The notes beneath the pieces are model-generated. The model saw nothing but the letters and a program-made list of their open reading frames with translations. It searched no databases and was not told the origin of the DNA. From an uncultured Eudoraea sp. (lineage in GTDB: Bacteria; Bacteroidota; Bacteroidia; Flavobacteriales; Flavobacteriaceae), in NCBI RefSeq assembly GCF_947258925.1, contig NZ_CAMYKG010000010.1, positions 1 to 64,000 of the forward strand: 64,000 nt of DNA. The letters are read 5' to 3'. This document shows, in pieces, positions 36,412 to 47,457 of this stretch. The position numbers and the translations under genes are program-made. Positions within the stretch are counted from its first letter, which is position 1, and each line of letters starts with the position of its first letter.

Positions 36412-38415
36412 ATGAATCATTGCATAGCTAAATCGGGGATTACCCTTCTATTAATTTTTATATCAGTTTCCCTGAATGCTCAATTTCTAAAAGGGAAACT
36501 ATCCCAGGGAAATCCAATTTTTGCTGAAATTTTACCAAATGAAACGCATCAGTATAAAGTGAATATGGGCAGAGATCAGTTTGCCTTTTTTAAGTTGATG
36601 CAACGCGGTGTTGATCTAAAAATAACCACCTATGATGCAAGTGGCAATAAAATTAGTGACTTTGATAGTCCCAATGGCAAAAACGGATATGAATACATAA
36701 CATTGACTTCCACAATTGATGGTGAATATATTGTGGAAATTTATCCGCTTGATGAACATCAACCTAATGGCAAATATGAAATTTCCCTTGAAAAAATAAA
36801 ACCGAGGGCAGAAACCTTAAATGGGCAGGTTGATGAATTGTTTACCGTCTGGGACAATAAGGAAACACCCGGAGCATCAGTTGCTATAGTTAAAAACGGT
36901 TCAATTATCTATAAAAAAGGGTATGGGATGGCGAATTTAGAATATGATATCCCAATTGTTCCTTCAACAATATTTCATATTGCCTCTGTTTCCAAACAGT
37001 TTACGGTTTTCTCCATTTTATTACTGGAAAGCGAAGGAAAATTGACACTCGATGACGATATAAGAAAATTCATCCCGGCGGTCCCGGATTTTGGCAAGAC
37101 TATCACACTTCGACATTTAGCAAATCACACCAGTGGTTTAAGGGATCAATGGAATTTGTTAGCTATGGCGGGCTGGCGGTTAGACGATGTTATCACAAAG
37201 GAACAAGTTCTTAAACTTGTAAGCAGACAAAAAGAGCTAAATTTTGAGCCCGGCGAGGAATATATGTATTGTAACACTGGTTTTACCTTATTGGCTGAAG
37301 TTGTGGCTCGAGTGTCCGGAGTGTCTTTTGCAACATTCACCAAAGAGCGTATTTTTAAACCTTTGAATATGGTCAATACACTGTTTTATGATGATCATGA
37401 AAAGATTGTAAAAAACAGGGCATATTCTTATTATTCAGACAGTTCGGGCTATAAAAAAAGTGTATTGAATTATGCTAATGTTGGGGCAACCAGTCTTTTC
37501 ACCACCGTTGAAGACCTAAGTTTATGGGCACTAAACTTTTCATCACCAAAAATTGGGAGCCCTGAACTTTTTGCAAAAATGAATACTCCCGCAGTTTTGA
37601 AAAGCGGTAAGACATTTGGAGGAGCACTCGGGCAATTTGTAGGAAAGTATAAAGGCCTGAATGAGATCCAACACGGAGGGGCAGATGCAGGATACAGGTC
37701 ATACCTCACACGTTTTCCCGATCAAAATTTTTCCGTTGCCGTTTTTAGTAATGATGCCTCTTTTTCATCAGGGTCCATGGCTCATAAAATAGTGGATATC
37801 TATCTAAAAGATTATATAAAAACAGCGTCAAAGGAAAATATTGTGGCTTCCCAAAATACAAATGGAAAAATAACTTTAGACAAGGAAACAATAACGTTCT
37901 ACCTGGGAGATTATGAATTGCAGCCAGGCTTTATCATTAGCATCACCGAAGACAGCGGTGAATTGTTCGCGCAGGCGTCGGGACAAGAAATTGTAAACTT
38001 AATTCCTTTATCCCAAAAAAAGTTTAAGGTATCAGAAGTGGAAGCCGAAATTACTTTTAACACCACTGAGAATGAGAAAGCGGAGAGTATTAAGCTGGAA
38101 CAGGGAGGCCAAATTATGAATGCCCCGAGAATAATTGCATTTGATAAATCTACTGTTGATCTATCCCAATTTTCTGGAAGTTTTTACAGCGAAGAACTGT
38201 CTACAGAATACAAATTCATGTTAGCAGGTGATAAACTAATTGCTAAACATAGCAGGCACAGTGATATTGTTCTGGATCCGGTAAAACAAGATACGTTTAC
38301 GGGAAGTGAGTGGTTTTTCAAAACTATTGAATTCACCAGAGATTCTGATAAGAAGATAAGTGGTTGTAAAGTGTCTTCTGGTAGGGTAAGGAATCTGCAA
38401 TTCCTTAAGAAATAG
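36412..38415 (+). CDS. Serine hydrolase (beta-lactamase/class C penicillin-binding protein fold)
   Basis: A 667-residue exported protein with signal peptide (ends LNAQ, residue 24), an N-terminal pre-peptidase-like beta-domain (about 30-125), and a class C beta-lactamase-type domain (about 140-490) with the catalytic SVSK (192-195), Tyr-Cys-Asn (286-288) and HGG (421-423). A C-terminal lipocalin-like beta part (about 500-667) follows, as in many such hydrolases. Likely a peptidase or esterase acting in the periplasm or outside; real beta-lactam hydrolysis cannot be inferred. ATG 36412 gives the proper signal peptide. Confidence 0.9.
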   Translation: MNHCIAKSGITLLLIFISVSLNAQFLKGKLSQGNPIFAEILPNETHQYKVNMGRDQFAFFKLMQRGVDLKITTYDASGNKISDFDSPNGKNGYEYITLTSTIDGEYIVEIYPLDEHQPNGKYEISLEKIKPRAETLNGQVDELFTVWDNKETPGASVAIVKNGSIIYKKGYGMANLEYDIPIVPSTIFHIASVSKQFTVFSILLLESEGKLTLDDDIRKFIPAVPDFGKTITLRHLANHTSGLRDQWNLLAMAGWRLDDVITKEQVLKLVSRQKELNFEPGEEYMYCNTGFTLLAEVVARVSGVSFATFTKERIFKPLNMVNTLFYDDHEKIVKNRAYSYYSDSSGYKKSVLNYANVGATSLFTTVEDLSLWALNFSSPKIGSPELFAKMNTPAVLKSGKTFGGALGQFVGKYKGLNEIQHGGADAGYRSYLTRFPDQNFSVAVFSNDASFSSGSMAHKIVDIYLKDYIKTASKENIVASQNTNGKITLDKETITFYLGDYELQPGFIISITEDSGELFAQASGQEIVNLIPLSQKKFKVSEVEAEITFNTTENEKAESIKLEQGGQIMNAPRIIAFDKSTVDLSQFSGSFYSEELSTEYKFMLAGDKLIAKHSRHSDIVLDPVKQDTFTGSEWFFKTIEFTRDSDKKISGCKVSSGRVRNLQFLKK

Positions 38416-38478
38416 CCAAATAATGACACCTCAACGAAAAATTAATGGTTTAATTAATTAAATTTAAGGATATTAACT

Positions 38479-38486
38479 TACTTTTG
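38479..38486 (+). promoter_or_regulatory. -7 box upstream of the cold-shock gene
   Basis: TACTTTTG matches the TAnnTTTG consensus and ends 22 bases before the ATG of the cold-shock gene. No exact TTG at the expected upstream spacing. Confidence 0.5.
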
Positions 38487-38507
38487 CATCTAATTTAATA
38501 TATAATC

Positions 38508-38699
38508 ATGAGTAACGGTACAGTAAAATTTTTCAACAACGCTAAAGGATATGGATTTATCACTCCGGATGAAGGAGACAAAGATGTATTTGTCCATGCA
38601 AGTGGATTAACAGATGAAATATCAGAAGGAGACAAAGTTAGCTACGATCTAGAAGAAAGTCCAAAAGGATTAAACGCAGTAAATGTTGAGGTGATTTAA
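38508..38699 (+). CDS. Cold-shock domain protein (CspA family)
   Basis: A 63-residue single cold-shock domain with RNP1 KGYGFI (about 13-18) and RNP2 VFVHAS (about 28-33). These proteins bind single-stranded RNA/DNA and melt RNA structure. Followed by a strong terminator. Confidence 0.95.
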   Translation: MSNGTVKFFNNAKGYGFITPDEGDKDVFVHASGLTDEISEGDKVSYDLEESPKGLNAVNVEVI

Positions 38700-38730
38700 T
38701 CATCATTTTGAGTTAAGTAATTGTTTTAAA

Positions 38731-38760
38731 AAGCCTGTCGGTAAACGACGGGCTTTTTTT
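38731..38760 (+). terminator. Rho-independent terminator of the cold-shock gene
   Basis: A 10-bp stem (with one T-G pair) joins 38731-38740 and 38746-38755 around a 5-base loop and is followed by a T-run. Confidence 0.9.
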
Positions 38761-38769
38761 ATTAGATAT

Positions 38770-38812
38770 AATATAAAATAAGCCGCAAAACTTCTATTAA
38801 GTTTTGCGGCTT
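38770..38812 (-). terminator. Terminator downstream of secDF
   Basis: A perfect 14-bp stem (38780-38793 with 38799-38812, core GCCGCAAAAC) with a 5-base loop. On the minus strand it follows the secDF stop and precedes a T-rich stretch. Confidence 0.8.
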
Positions 38813-38839
38813 ACATATAAACTTTGGGATTGGTAAATC

Positions 38840-41794
38840 CTATTTCTCAGAATTTATCTCACCTCTCAGCGTATCAAACATAACTGGGGTCGCAATAAAC
38901 ATAGAGGAATAGGTACCTACAATTACCCCTATTATCATGGCGAACATAAAGCCTCTTAAAGATTCCCCGCCGAATACAAATATCGATAGTAACACAACAA
39001 GTGTAGTGAGGGAGGTATTCAATGTTCTGCTCAATGTACTGTTTAAAGCATTGTTAATTGTTTTTCCAGCTTTCCAGCCATGTTCAGCCACCATCTCCCT
39101 GATACGGTCAAAAACCACCACGGTATCATTCAGGGAGTAACCTATTACAGTTAAAATCGCTGCAATAAAGGCTTGATCTACTTCCATGCTAAAAGGCATT
39201 ATCTTGCTTGTTAATGAAAAGATCCCTAATACGATCAACACATCGTGAAAAACGGCTACAACCGCACCTAATGAATACTGCCATTTACGGAACCTTAATA
39301 ATATATAAAGAAATACCACAGCTAAAGAACCAAAGATAGCCCAAAGTGCATTTTTCTTGATATCATCTGCAATGGTCGGACCAACTTTACGGTACTTAAG
39401 TACACCAATGTCCCCATTTGTCCCGCCAGGGATAAAGTCTTCATATGTAGCACCATCCGGTAAATATTTCTGTAAAGAGGTATATAATATTCCTAATATT
39501 TCGTCATCCACTTCTGTACCCTGCACATCTACCTTGTACTTGGTTGTTACCATAATCTGGTTAGCATCACCAAAAGTTTTGGCACTTGCACTTCCAAGGG
39601 TCTCTGAAAGTTCACTTGTAATTTCTGATGGATTAACGGGATTTACAAAACGTATCTGGTAATTACGGCCCCCAACAAAATCAACTCCTTCATCCAGGCC
39701 CTGAGTAACTAAAGAGAATACACTCACGGCAATCAAGATAGCGGAAAGTACGTATGCTATTTTCCGTTTACTTAAAAAGTCGATATTTAAATTCTTAAAG
39801 AGGTTTTTCGTTAGTGGTGTTGAAAAATCAAGCGTTCTCCCCTTCTTGGAAATATAGGCTTCTACCAACAATCTTGTAATAAAAATTGCGGTAAACAATG
39901 AGGTTAGAATACCAATAATCAAGGTTGTGGCAAAACCTTTAATTGGACCACTACCAAATATCAATAATATAATTGCTGTAAGACCTGTAGTAACGTTAGC
40001 ATCCAGAATTGATGATAGTGCATTGGCAAATCCATCGGAGATTGCTTGTCCTTTGCCTTTTCCTTTCGCTAATTCTTCTTTTATACGTTCAAAAATAAGC
40101 ACGTTTGCATCCACAGACATACCTATGGTCAAAACAATACCTGCTATTCCAGGCAATGTAAGTACTGCTCCCAGGCTAGCCAATACACCAAAGATGAGCA
40201 CAATGTTAAAAACCAATGCGATATCGGCAAAAATACCTGCTTTACCATAATAGAAGACCATCCAAACGAGGACAAAAACCATGGCAATTAAAAACGACAT
40301 AAAGCCGCTGTCTATCGCTTCCTGACCTAAGGAAGGCCCAACCACGAAAGAATCAATAATCTCAGCAGAAGCTGGTAATTTACCGGCTCTTAACACGTTG
40401 GCAATATCTTTGGTTTCATTTACGGTAAAAGTTCCTGTAATTTCAGAACTACCTCCGGATATCCCACCCACCTGAGAAACACCAGGTGCTGTATATACCT
40501 TATTGTCCAGTACAATTGCGATTCCTGTATTGTTAAGATTAGCCTCACTTGTTAGTTTTTCCCAAAGCTTGGCTCCTTTAACATTCATGTCCATACCCAC
40601 GGCAGGCCTGTTAAACTGGTCAAACTGATCTCTTGCATCGCTCACCACGTCACCACTAATTCTAGGGGCATTATCCCTGTTAGATTTTAAGGCAAATAAC
40701 GCGGCTACTTCCGAGTCTTTAGTAGGGCGTTCCCATAAAAACTTTGTGAATTGTACTTCAGCCGGCAACAAACGTCGAACTTCCGGCATGCGAAGATATG
40801 CACCAACTTCAGCTGTATCTTTTATTGCGGCTATCCCCACAGCAAAACCCGGTCCGTTTAACTGCAACTTTTCAAATAATGGATTTCGCTCAGTTGCAAG
40901 GTCCAAAGAATCCTGGGTTACATCAGATAGCAAGGAATCAATTTCTGATTCCTCTTTATCAACTACGTCTTCTTCAGTATCTTCCACCAGGGTTTTTAGA
41001 CGTTCATTAGCCTGGATAAAGAAGTTTATCAAACTCTGATTTCCCGGTTCATAGGTCTCCCAGAACTCCAGTTGCGCTGTACTCGACAATAGATCCTGTG
41101 CTCTGGCAATATCTCTTGCCCCGGGTAATTCAACCAAAATTCTTCCGGATTTACCTTCCCGCTGAATATTAGGTTGGGTAACTCCAAAACCATCAATACG
41201 TTCACGTAAGACCTCAAATGCAGATACAACGGATTCATCAATTTTTCGACGGATTATGGGTTTTACCTCATCATCGGTCATTTGAAAATTTATCTCATCA
41301 CTAAGACTTTTATTCGCAAAAATATCCGGAGAAGCTAATTTCGCATCTCCTTTAATATTATCAAACGCCTCAAAAAAGAGTTCGATATAGGTTTCATCAC
41401 TGTCTTTGGAAGCTATATCTGCATCCGCCAGGGCTTTATTAAAGATTGGATTCTTTGTATTATCTGCCAGGCCCTTAAGGATATCTTTGACTGATATCTG
41501 GAGCGTAACATTAATTCCTCCTTTAAGGTCCAATCCCTTATTTAATTCTTTTTTCTTGGCATCATCATAACTGGTATATCCTAAAATAGGATTGCTTCCT
41601 ATGGAATCTAAATAAACGGCTTCAACCATTTCTCTTTTAGCAACATAGTCATCTTCAGAAGGTGAAACAGCAGATGTAGCATATAATGCGGCATCTTTTT
41701 CTATCTTGGCGGTAATGAATGTGTAGGAAAGTTGATAGATACTTACCAGTCCGAACAAGAAAGCAAATAGCTTTATAAGTCCTTTATTCTGCAT
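38840..41794 (-). CDS. secDF: Fused protein translocase SecD-SecF
   Basis: SecDF uses proton flow to pull exported proteins through SecYEG. The 984-residue chain contains SecD first (first helix 8-28, periplasmic head with NKGLDLKGGINVTL, helices from about residue 490 with SVDANVLIFERIKEEL) and SecF after about residue 660 (VDFVGGRNYQIRFVNP, GYSLNDTVVVFDRIRE, TLNTSLTTLVVLL). Each half has six membrane helices. Compared with E. coli SecD the first head carries an extra acidic stretch (about 255-300). The fused form is normal in Bacteroidota. Confidence 0.96.
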   Translation of the reverse strand: MQNKGLIKLFAFLFGLVSIYQLSYTFITAKIEKDAALYATSAVSPSEDDYVAKREMVEAVYLDSIGSNPILGYTSYDDAKKKELNKGLDLKGGINVTLQISVKDILKGLADNTKNPIFNKALADADIASKDSDETYIELFFEAFDNIKGDAKLASPDIFANKSLSDEINFQMTDDEVKPIIRRKIDESVVSAFEVLRERIDGFGVTQPNIQREGKSGRILVELPGARDIARAQDLLSSTAQLEFWETYEPGNQSLINFFIQANERLKTLVEDTEEDVVDKEESEIDSLLSDVTQDSLDLATERNPLFEKLQLNGPGFAVGIAAIKDTAEVGAYLRMPEVRRLLPAEVQFTKFLWERPTKDSEVAALFALKSNRDNAPRISGDVVSDARDQFDQFNRPAVGMDMNVKGAKLWEKLTSEANLNNTGIAIVLDNKVYTAPGVSQVGGISGGSSEITGTFTVNETKDIANVLRAGKLPASAEIIDSFVVGPSLGQEAIDSGFMSFLIAMVFVLVWMVFYYGKAGIFADIALVFNIVLIFGVLASLGAVLTLPGIAGIVLTIGMSVDANVLIFERIKEELAKGKGKGQAISDGFANALSSILDANVTTGLTAIILLIFGSGPIKGFATTLIIGILTSLFTAIFITRLLVEAYISKKGRTLDFSTPLTKNLFKNLNIDFLSKRKIAYVLSAILIAVSVFSLVTQGLDEGVDFVGGRNYQIRFVNPVNPSEITSELSETLGSASAKTFGDANQIMVTTKYKVDVQGTEVDDEILGILYTSLQKYLPDGATYEDFIPGGTNGDIGVLKYRKVGPTIADDIKKNALWAIFGSLAVVFLYILLRFRKWQYSLGAVVAVFHDVLIVLGIFSLTSKIMPFSMEVDQAFIAAILTVIGYSLNDTVVVFDRIREMVAEHGWKAGKTINNALNSTLSRTLNTSLTTLVVLLSIFVFGGESLRGFMFAMIIGVIVGTYSSMFIATPVMFDTLRGEINSEK

Positions 41795-41833
41795 GGTTTA
41801 ATTGATTTTTTGATGGAATTTTTAAACAGCGTG

Positions 41834-41864
41834 CAAATATATCATTTCCCTTAAGAACTGACAA
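41834..41864 (-). promoter_or_regulatory. Bacteroidota-type promoter of secDF
   Basis: On the minus strand TTG (41864-41862) is followed after 20 bases by TATATTTG (41841-41834), a full match to the consensus. It lies 40 bases before the secDF ATG. Confidence 0.8.
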
Positions 41865-41942
41865 TTTATTTATGTTATTTGTAGGGACCCAATTCTGGTT
41901 TAACGTATTATTTGAGAAGGTTTTTATGGTCTGGATCTACAT

Positions 41943-41977
41943 AAAAAAAGAAACATCACGCATAGTGATGTTTCTTA
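41943..41977 (-). terminator. Rho-independent terminator of mdh
   Basis: Stem AAGAAACATCAC (41948-41959) pairs with 41965-41976 around a 5-base loop; on the minus strand it is followed by a run of seven T. Lies 22 bases beyond the mdh stop. Confidence 0.9.
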
Positions 41978-41998
41978 TACCGCTAAAAATGATTATGA

Positions 41999-42925
41999 CT
42001 ATAGCTCAAGCAATCCATTGGTATTTCTAACCCCAACGGCACTTTCCTGCATTTTAGACTTTTCTGCATCACTTAAGTCAATCTCCACAATACTTTCAAT
42101 TCCATTTTTGCCCAGCAATACAGGAACACCTATACAGATATCATCTAATCCATATTCCCCTTCTAACAAAGTAGAACATGGAAACATTTTATTTTGGTCA
42201 CATGCAATCGCTTGAACCAGGGAGGAAACTGCTGCACCGGGAGCATACCAGGCACTGGTTCCAAGAAGTTTCGTTAAAGTAGCGCCGCCAACTTTGGTAT
42301 CTTCCACGACTTGCTTTAAGCGATCTTCAGACAAGAATTCAGATACCTTCACACTATTCCTGGCGGCATGACTGGCCAATGGTACCATCCCGGTATCACT
42401 ATGGCCACCAATCACCATGCCATCGATATCCGAAATTGGTGCCCCAAGTGCCTCCGCCAAACGATATTTAAAACGGGCGCTATCTAATGCCCCGCCCATT
42501 CCTATAATTTTATTTTTTGGAAGATTGGTAGTTTTATGTACCAAATATGTCATCGTATCCATAGGATTACTTACCACAATCAAAATTACGTTTGGGGAAT
42601 GCTCTAAAAGACTGGATGCCACTGTTTTAACGATCCCGGCATTAATCCCAATAAGTTCTTCACGTGTCATCCCTGGTTTTCTTGGAATACCCGATGTAAT
42701 TACGGCAATATCACTATTGGCTGTTTTTGAATAATCTCCTGTGGTTCCGGTAATTTCAGTATCAAAACCATTAAGAGAAGCCGTTTGCATAAGGTCCATC
42801 GCCTTTCCTTCGGCATAACCCTCTTTGATATCAAGTAAAACAACTTCAGAGGCAAAATTTTTAATTGCGATATACTCGGCACAACTAGCACCAACTGCAC
42901 CCGCTCCAACTACTGTAACTTTCAT
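41999..42925 (-). CDS. mdh: Malate dehydrogenase
   Basis: Mdh oxidises malate to oxaloacetate with NAD in the citric acid cycle. The 308-residue protein has the NAD-binding GAGAVGA (7-13) and Asp32, substrate arginines Arg82 and Arg88 in GIPRKPGMTREE, SNPMD (119-123), the Asp148/Arg151 pair and catalytic His175 in GGHSDTG. The Arg at 82 supports malate rather than lactate. Of the LDH-like tetrameric type usual in Bacteroidota. Confidence 0.95.
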   Translation of the reverse strand: MKVTVVGAGAVGASCAEYIAIKNFASEVVLLDIKEGYAEGKAMDLMQTASLNGFDTEITGTTGDYSKTANSDIAVITSGIPRKPGMTREELIGINAGIVKTVASSLLEHSPNVILIVVSNPMDTMTYLVHKTTNLPKNKIIGMGGALDSARFKYRLAEALGAPISDIDGMVIGGHSDTGMVPLASHAARNSVKVSEFLSEDRLKQVVEDTKVGGATLTKLLGTSAWYAPGAAVSSLVQAIACDQNKMFPCSTLLEGEYGLDDICIGVPVLLGKNGIESIVEIDLSDAEKSKMQESAVGVRNTNGLLEL

Positions 42926-42960
42926 GTTAATTTAAATTTTAAAGTGATTGATAAGACTGT

Positions 42961-42968
42961 CAAAATTA
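42961..42968 (-). promoter_or_regulatory. -7 box upstream of mdh
   Basis: On the minus strand TAATTTTG fits TAnnTTTG and lies 35 bases before the mdh ATG. No well-placed TTG was found. Confidence 0.45.
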
Positions 42969-43180
42969 CTGAATTTTAACAGATTTAAGAACTCATTTGC
43001 GACATATATTTCGGCTTGAGTGTTGAATTTAGTGGTGCAATTCATTATAAAATTGTTAAAAAAAAATGTAGTTCAACGAAGAAAGTCAAATTAGGGTGTA
43101 ATACATCGATTTTTAACAATACTTATTTCTCAACTTTCGTTATCCTGAATAATAGATCCCAAATCTAAAACTTACTAAAA

Positions 43181-43552
43181 TTGAAAAAACTGTTCTCCTT
43201 TTTGGCGATAGTTTCTATTGTATTCGCCAGTAACTGTTCAAGAATCCCCGAAAACAACGATCCCGTTATTGGAATTTGGTATAGAGTTGATGTTGTTAAC
43301 ACCAGTGAAACAAACAGACAAACTATCCGCCAGGAATGGATATTCAATGATGTTTATTTAGGCAGGTACCAAAAATACAATGGGTCTCAAATTGAATTTT
43401 TAACCGATTTTAGTTGGGCTGAGGAAAAAGGAATTTATACGATTTCTTATCCCGGTACAGATATGGCCAATGATATTGTGAGTATGAAAGAGTCCGATGA
43501 AGGAATGGTGCTTGAAGATATAAAAGGAGAAATCATCGCAAAGAGAGAGTAA
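43181..43552 (+). CDS. Hypothetical small lipoprotein
   Basis: A 123-residue protein with a signal ending FASNCS (lipidation Cys about residue 19) and a short beta-rich domain with GIWYRVDVVNTSE and QEWIFNDVYLGRYQKYNG, reminiscent of lipocalin-like DUFs but not assigned. The start is TTG at 43181, giving MKKLFSFLAIV; no ATG fits. A terminator follows. Confidence 0.75.
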   Translation: MKKLFSFLAIVSIVFASNCSRIPENNDPVIGIWYRVDVVNTSETNRQTIRQEWIFNDVYLGRYQKYNGSQIEFLTDFSWAEEKGIYTISYPGTDMANDIVSMKESDEGMVLEDIKGEIIAKRE

Positions 43553-43579
43553 GTCCCCAATTTTTTTCCATATAGTTGC

Positions 43580-43610
43580 AAAAAGCAGTCTTTTATAAGG
43601 CTGCTTTTTC
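43580..43610 (+). terminator. Rho-independent terminator after the small lipoprotein gene
   Basis: Stem from AAAAAGCAG (43580-43588) with CTGCTTTTT (43601-43609), extended inward by four pairs (one T-G) to a TTAT loop, ending in a T-run. Confidence 0.85.
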
Positions 43611-43659
43611 TTTGAATATCAGGTATCAATTGCATTTTATGAGTTCCCTGAATCCTATT

Positions 43660-43695
43660 AAAAAATAAAATCCCGCAGCCTGTGCCGCGGGATCT
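43660..43695 (-). terminator. Rho-independent terminator of gyrB
   Basis: Stem ATCCCGC (43670-43676) pairs with GCGGGAT (43687-43693). On the minus strand it is followed by TTTTATTTTTTAA. Lies about 25 bases after the gyrB stop. Confidence 0.85.
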
Positions 43696-43718
43696 TACTT
43701 TATCTTAAGTTGTATGTA

Positions 43719-45680
<1,962 letters not shown>

Positions 45681-45699
45681 CTAATTTTTTGCAATCTTA

Positions 45700-45707
45700 C
45701 AAATATA
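45700..45707 (-). promoter_or_regulatory. -7 box of gyrB
   Basis: On the minus strand TATATTTG, a full TAnnTTTG match, lies 41 bases before the gyrB ATG. No TTG at the expected spacing. Confidence 0.55.
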
Positions 45708-45854
45708 GATAATACCCCATAGAATATAGTGTTTGTGCTTATATGAAGCCCTTAAGTTATCAACAATTTAACAACAATTTATACTTCTTTTAGGGAAGGC
45801 TATGAAAATTTGACAAACATGACTTTTGTTAGTTATCTTAACTGGCAAATACCG

Positions 45855-45862
45855 TACTTTTG
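45855..45862 (+). promoter_or_regulatory. -7 box of the DASS transporter gene
   Basis: TACTTTTG fits TAnnTTTG and lies 24 bases before ATG 45886. It supports that ATG over an upstream in-frame start at 45826, which would precede the promoter. Confidence 0.55.
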
Positions 45863-45885
45863 CGCGGAAACTTTACAATAAAAAA

Positions 45886-47343
45886 ATGGCTGATTCCAGA
45901 ACCGCCTCGATTAAAATTCTTTCTGAAATTCAAAAGGTTGTCGATATTCAAAGTAAGATAATCTACTTCCTGTTAAGCATTATAGCCGCAGGAGCGCTTA
46001 CCTATTTTTTATACGAACCTTCCCTAAATGAAGCCCAACTTTATGTCCTGTTTATACTGTTCCTGGCAATAAGCCTATGGTTTACTGAGGCCATACCACC
46101 CTTTGCAGTCGGGTTGCTTGTCTTTGGGGGTTTAATATTTGCCATGGGCAATTATTATAGCAAAGTTGACCCTGAGAATGTACAAGGCCACATGATTGAG
46201 TATGTCAATTCCTGGTCGAGTAGTGTCATATGGCTGATGTTAGGAGGATTCTTTATTGCCGAGGCCATGAGTAAAACAAAGCTGGATAGGGCCGTATTTC
46301 AAATGTCTATCTCAAAGTTTGGAAGCAAACCAAAATATATATTATTGGGACTAATGCTTACTACGGCTTTATTCTCCATGATCATGTCCAATACTGCCAC
46401 AACAGCTATGATGATTGCATCCGTATTGCCTTTTATTAATACGCTGGACAAAGATTCTCCCTTTGCCAAGGCAATTCTTATTGGTGTTTCCGGTGCTGCT
46501 TCACTTGGTGGCATGGGTACATTAATTGGTTCACCGCCAAACGCAATTGCGGTAGAAGCGTTGAACAATTACGGAATCCCCATAGGTTTTCTGGAATGGA
46601 TGATTGTCGGATTTCCGATTGCCATCCTTCTAACCTTACTGTTTTGGTTTGCCCTAACCAAAAAATATATTCCCAGACAAAAGAAAATGCATATTGATGT
46701 AAAGGAGGAAACCCTGGATCCCAATGACCCCAATTACCGCTTCGAAAAAATCAAAAAAAAGGTGGTCCTTTCGGTGTTGGGTCTTACACTTCTCTTATGG
46801 CTTACAGAAAATTTACATGGTATTCCTGCAGCTATGGTGTCCTTTGTTCCCATTATTTTATTGACCATGACAGGTATTATTTCAGGTGATGACGTTCGCA
46901 AACTACCCTGGGACACTCTTATGCTTGTAGCGGGAGGTCTGGCACTTGGGCTCGCCATTAAGGATACAGGACTAGCCAGTTATTATATCAAACAACTAGA
47001 TCAAACCAATTTGAATTTCTACGTAATAGTAATGAGTTTTGCTTTCCTCACAGTTATCATGTCAAATATCATGAGTAATACCGCTACTGCTACAATTCTT
47101 ATCCCAATAAGTCTTATTCTTACCTTTGAAAATCCAATTATATTACCCCTGGTAATCGGTTTGAGTGCCTCCACGGCATTATACCTGCCCATATCAACTC
47201 CACCTAATGCTATTGCATATAGTACAGGAAAACTCGATCAAAAAGACTTCCGCTTTGGCGGTACACTTTTTGGAATATTAGGGCCAATTATCATCACATT
47301 TTGTGTTTTTGCCATATCCCTTCTATTCCAAATGATCATGTAA
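45886..47343 (+). CDS. DASS/SLC13 family sodium-coupled anion symporter
   Basis: A 485-residue membrane protein with about eleven helices and the two family signature loops: MSNTATTAMM with the following GSPPNAIAVE, and MSNTATATIL with the following STPPNAIAYS. These repeated SNT/Pro-Pro-Asn motifs bind sodium and the dicarboxylate in the VcINDY fold. Substrate may be dicarboxylates, phosphate or sulfate; sequence alone does not decide. A terminator follows. Confidence 0.92.
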   Translation: MADSRTASIKILSEIQKVVDIQSKIIYFLLSIIAAGALTYFLYEPSLNEAQLYVLFILFLAISLWFTEAIPPFAVGLLVFGGLIFAMGNYYSKVDPENVQGHMIEYVNSWSSSVIWLMLGGFFIAEAMSKTKLDRAVFQMSISKFGSKPKYILLGLMLTTALFSMIMSNTATTAMMIASVLPFINTLDKDSPFAKAILIGVSGAASLGGMGTLIGSPPNAIAVEALNNYGIPIGFLEWMIVGFPIAILLTLLFWFALTKKYIPRQKKMHIDVKEETLDPNDPNYRFEKIKKKVVLSVLGLTLLLWLTENLHGIPAAMVSFVPIILLTMTGIISGDDVRKLPWDTLMLVAGGLALGLAIKDTGLASYYIKQLDQTNLNFYVIVMSFAFLTVIMSNIMSNTATATILIPISLILTFENPIILPLVIGLSASTALYLPISTPPNAIAYSTGKLDQKDFRFGGTLFGILGPIIITFCVFAISLLFQMIM

Positions 47344-47370
47344 ATACAGTATTTAAGGCTGTGGAAGAAT

Positions 47371-47399
47371 AAAGGAGTGCCTACTGAGCACTCCTTTTT
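47371..47399 (+). terminator. Rho-independent terminator of the DASS transporter gene
   Basis: A perfect 10-bp stem AAAGGAGTGC (47371-47380) with 47388-47397, 7-base loop and T-run. Confidence 0.9.
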
Positions 47400-47457
47400 G
47401 ATTATTTATACCTCAACATAGGATATGCATAAACTACGCTAAAAGCCAGTGTATGGC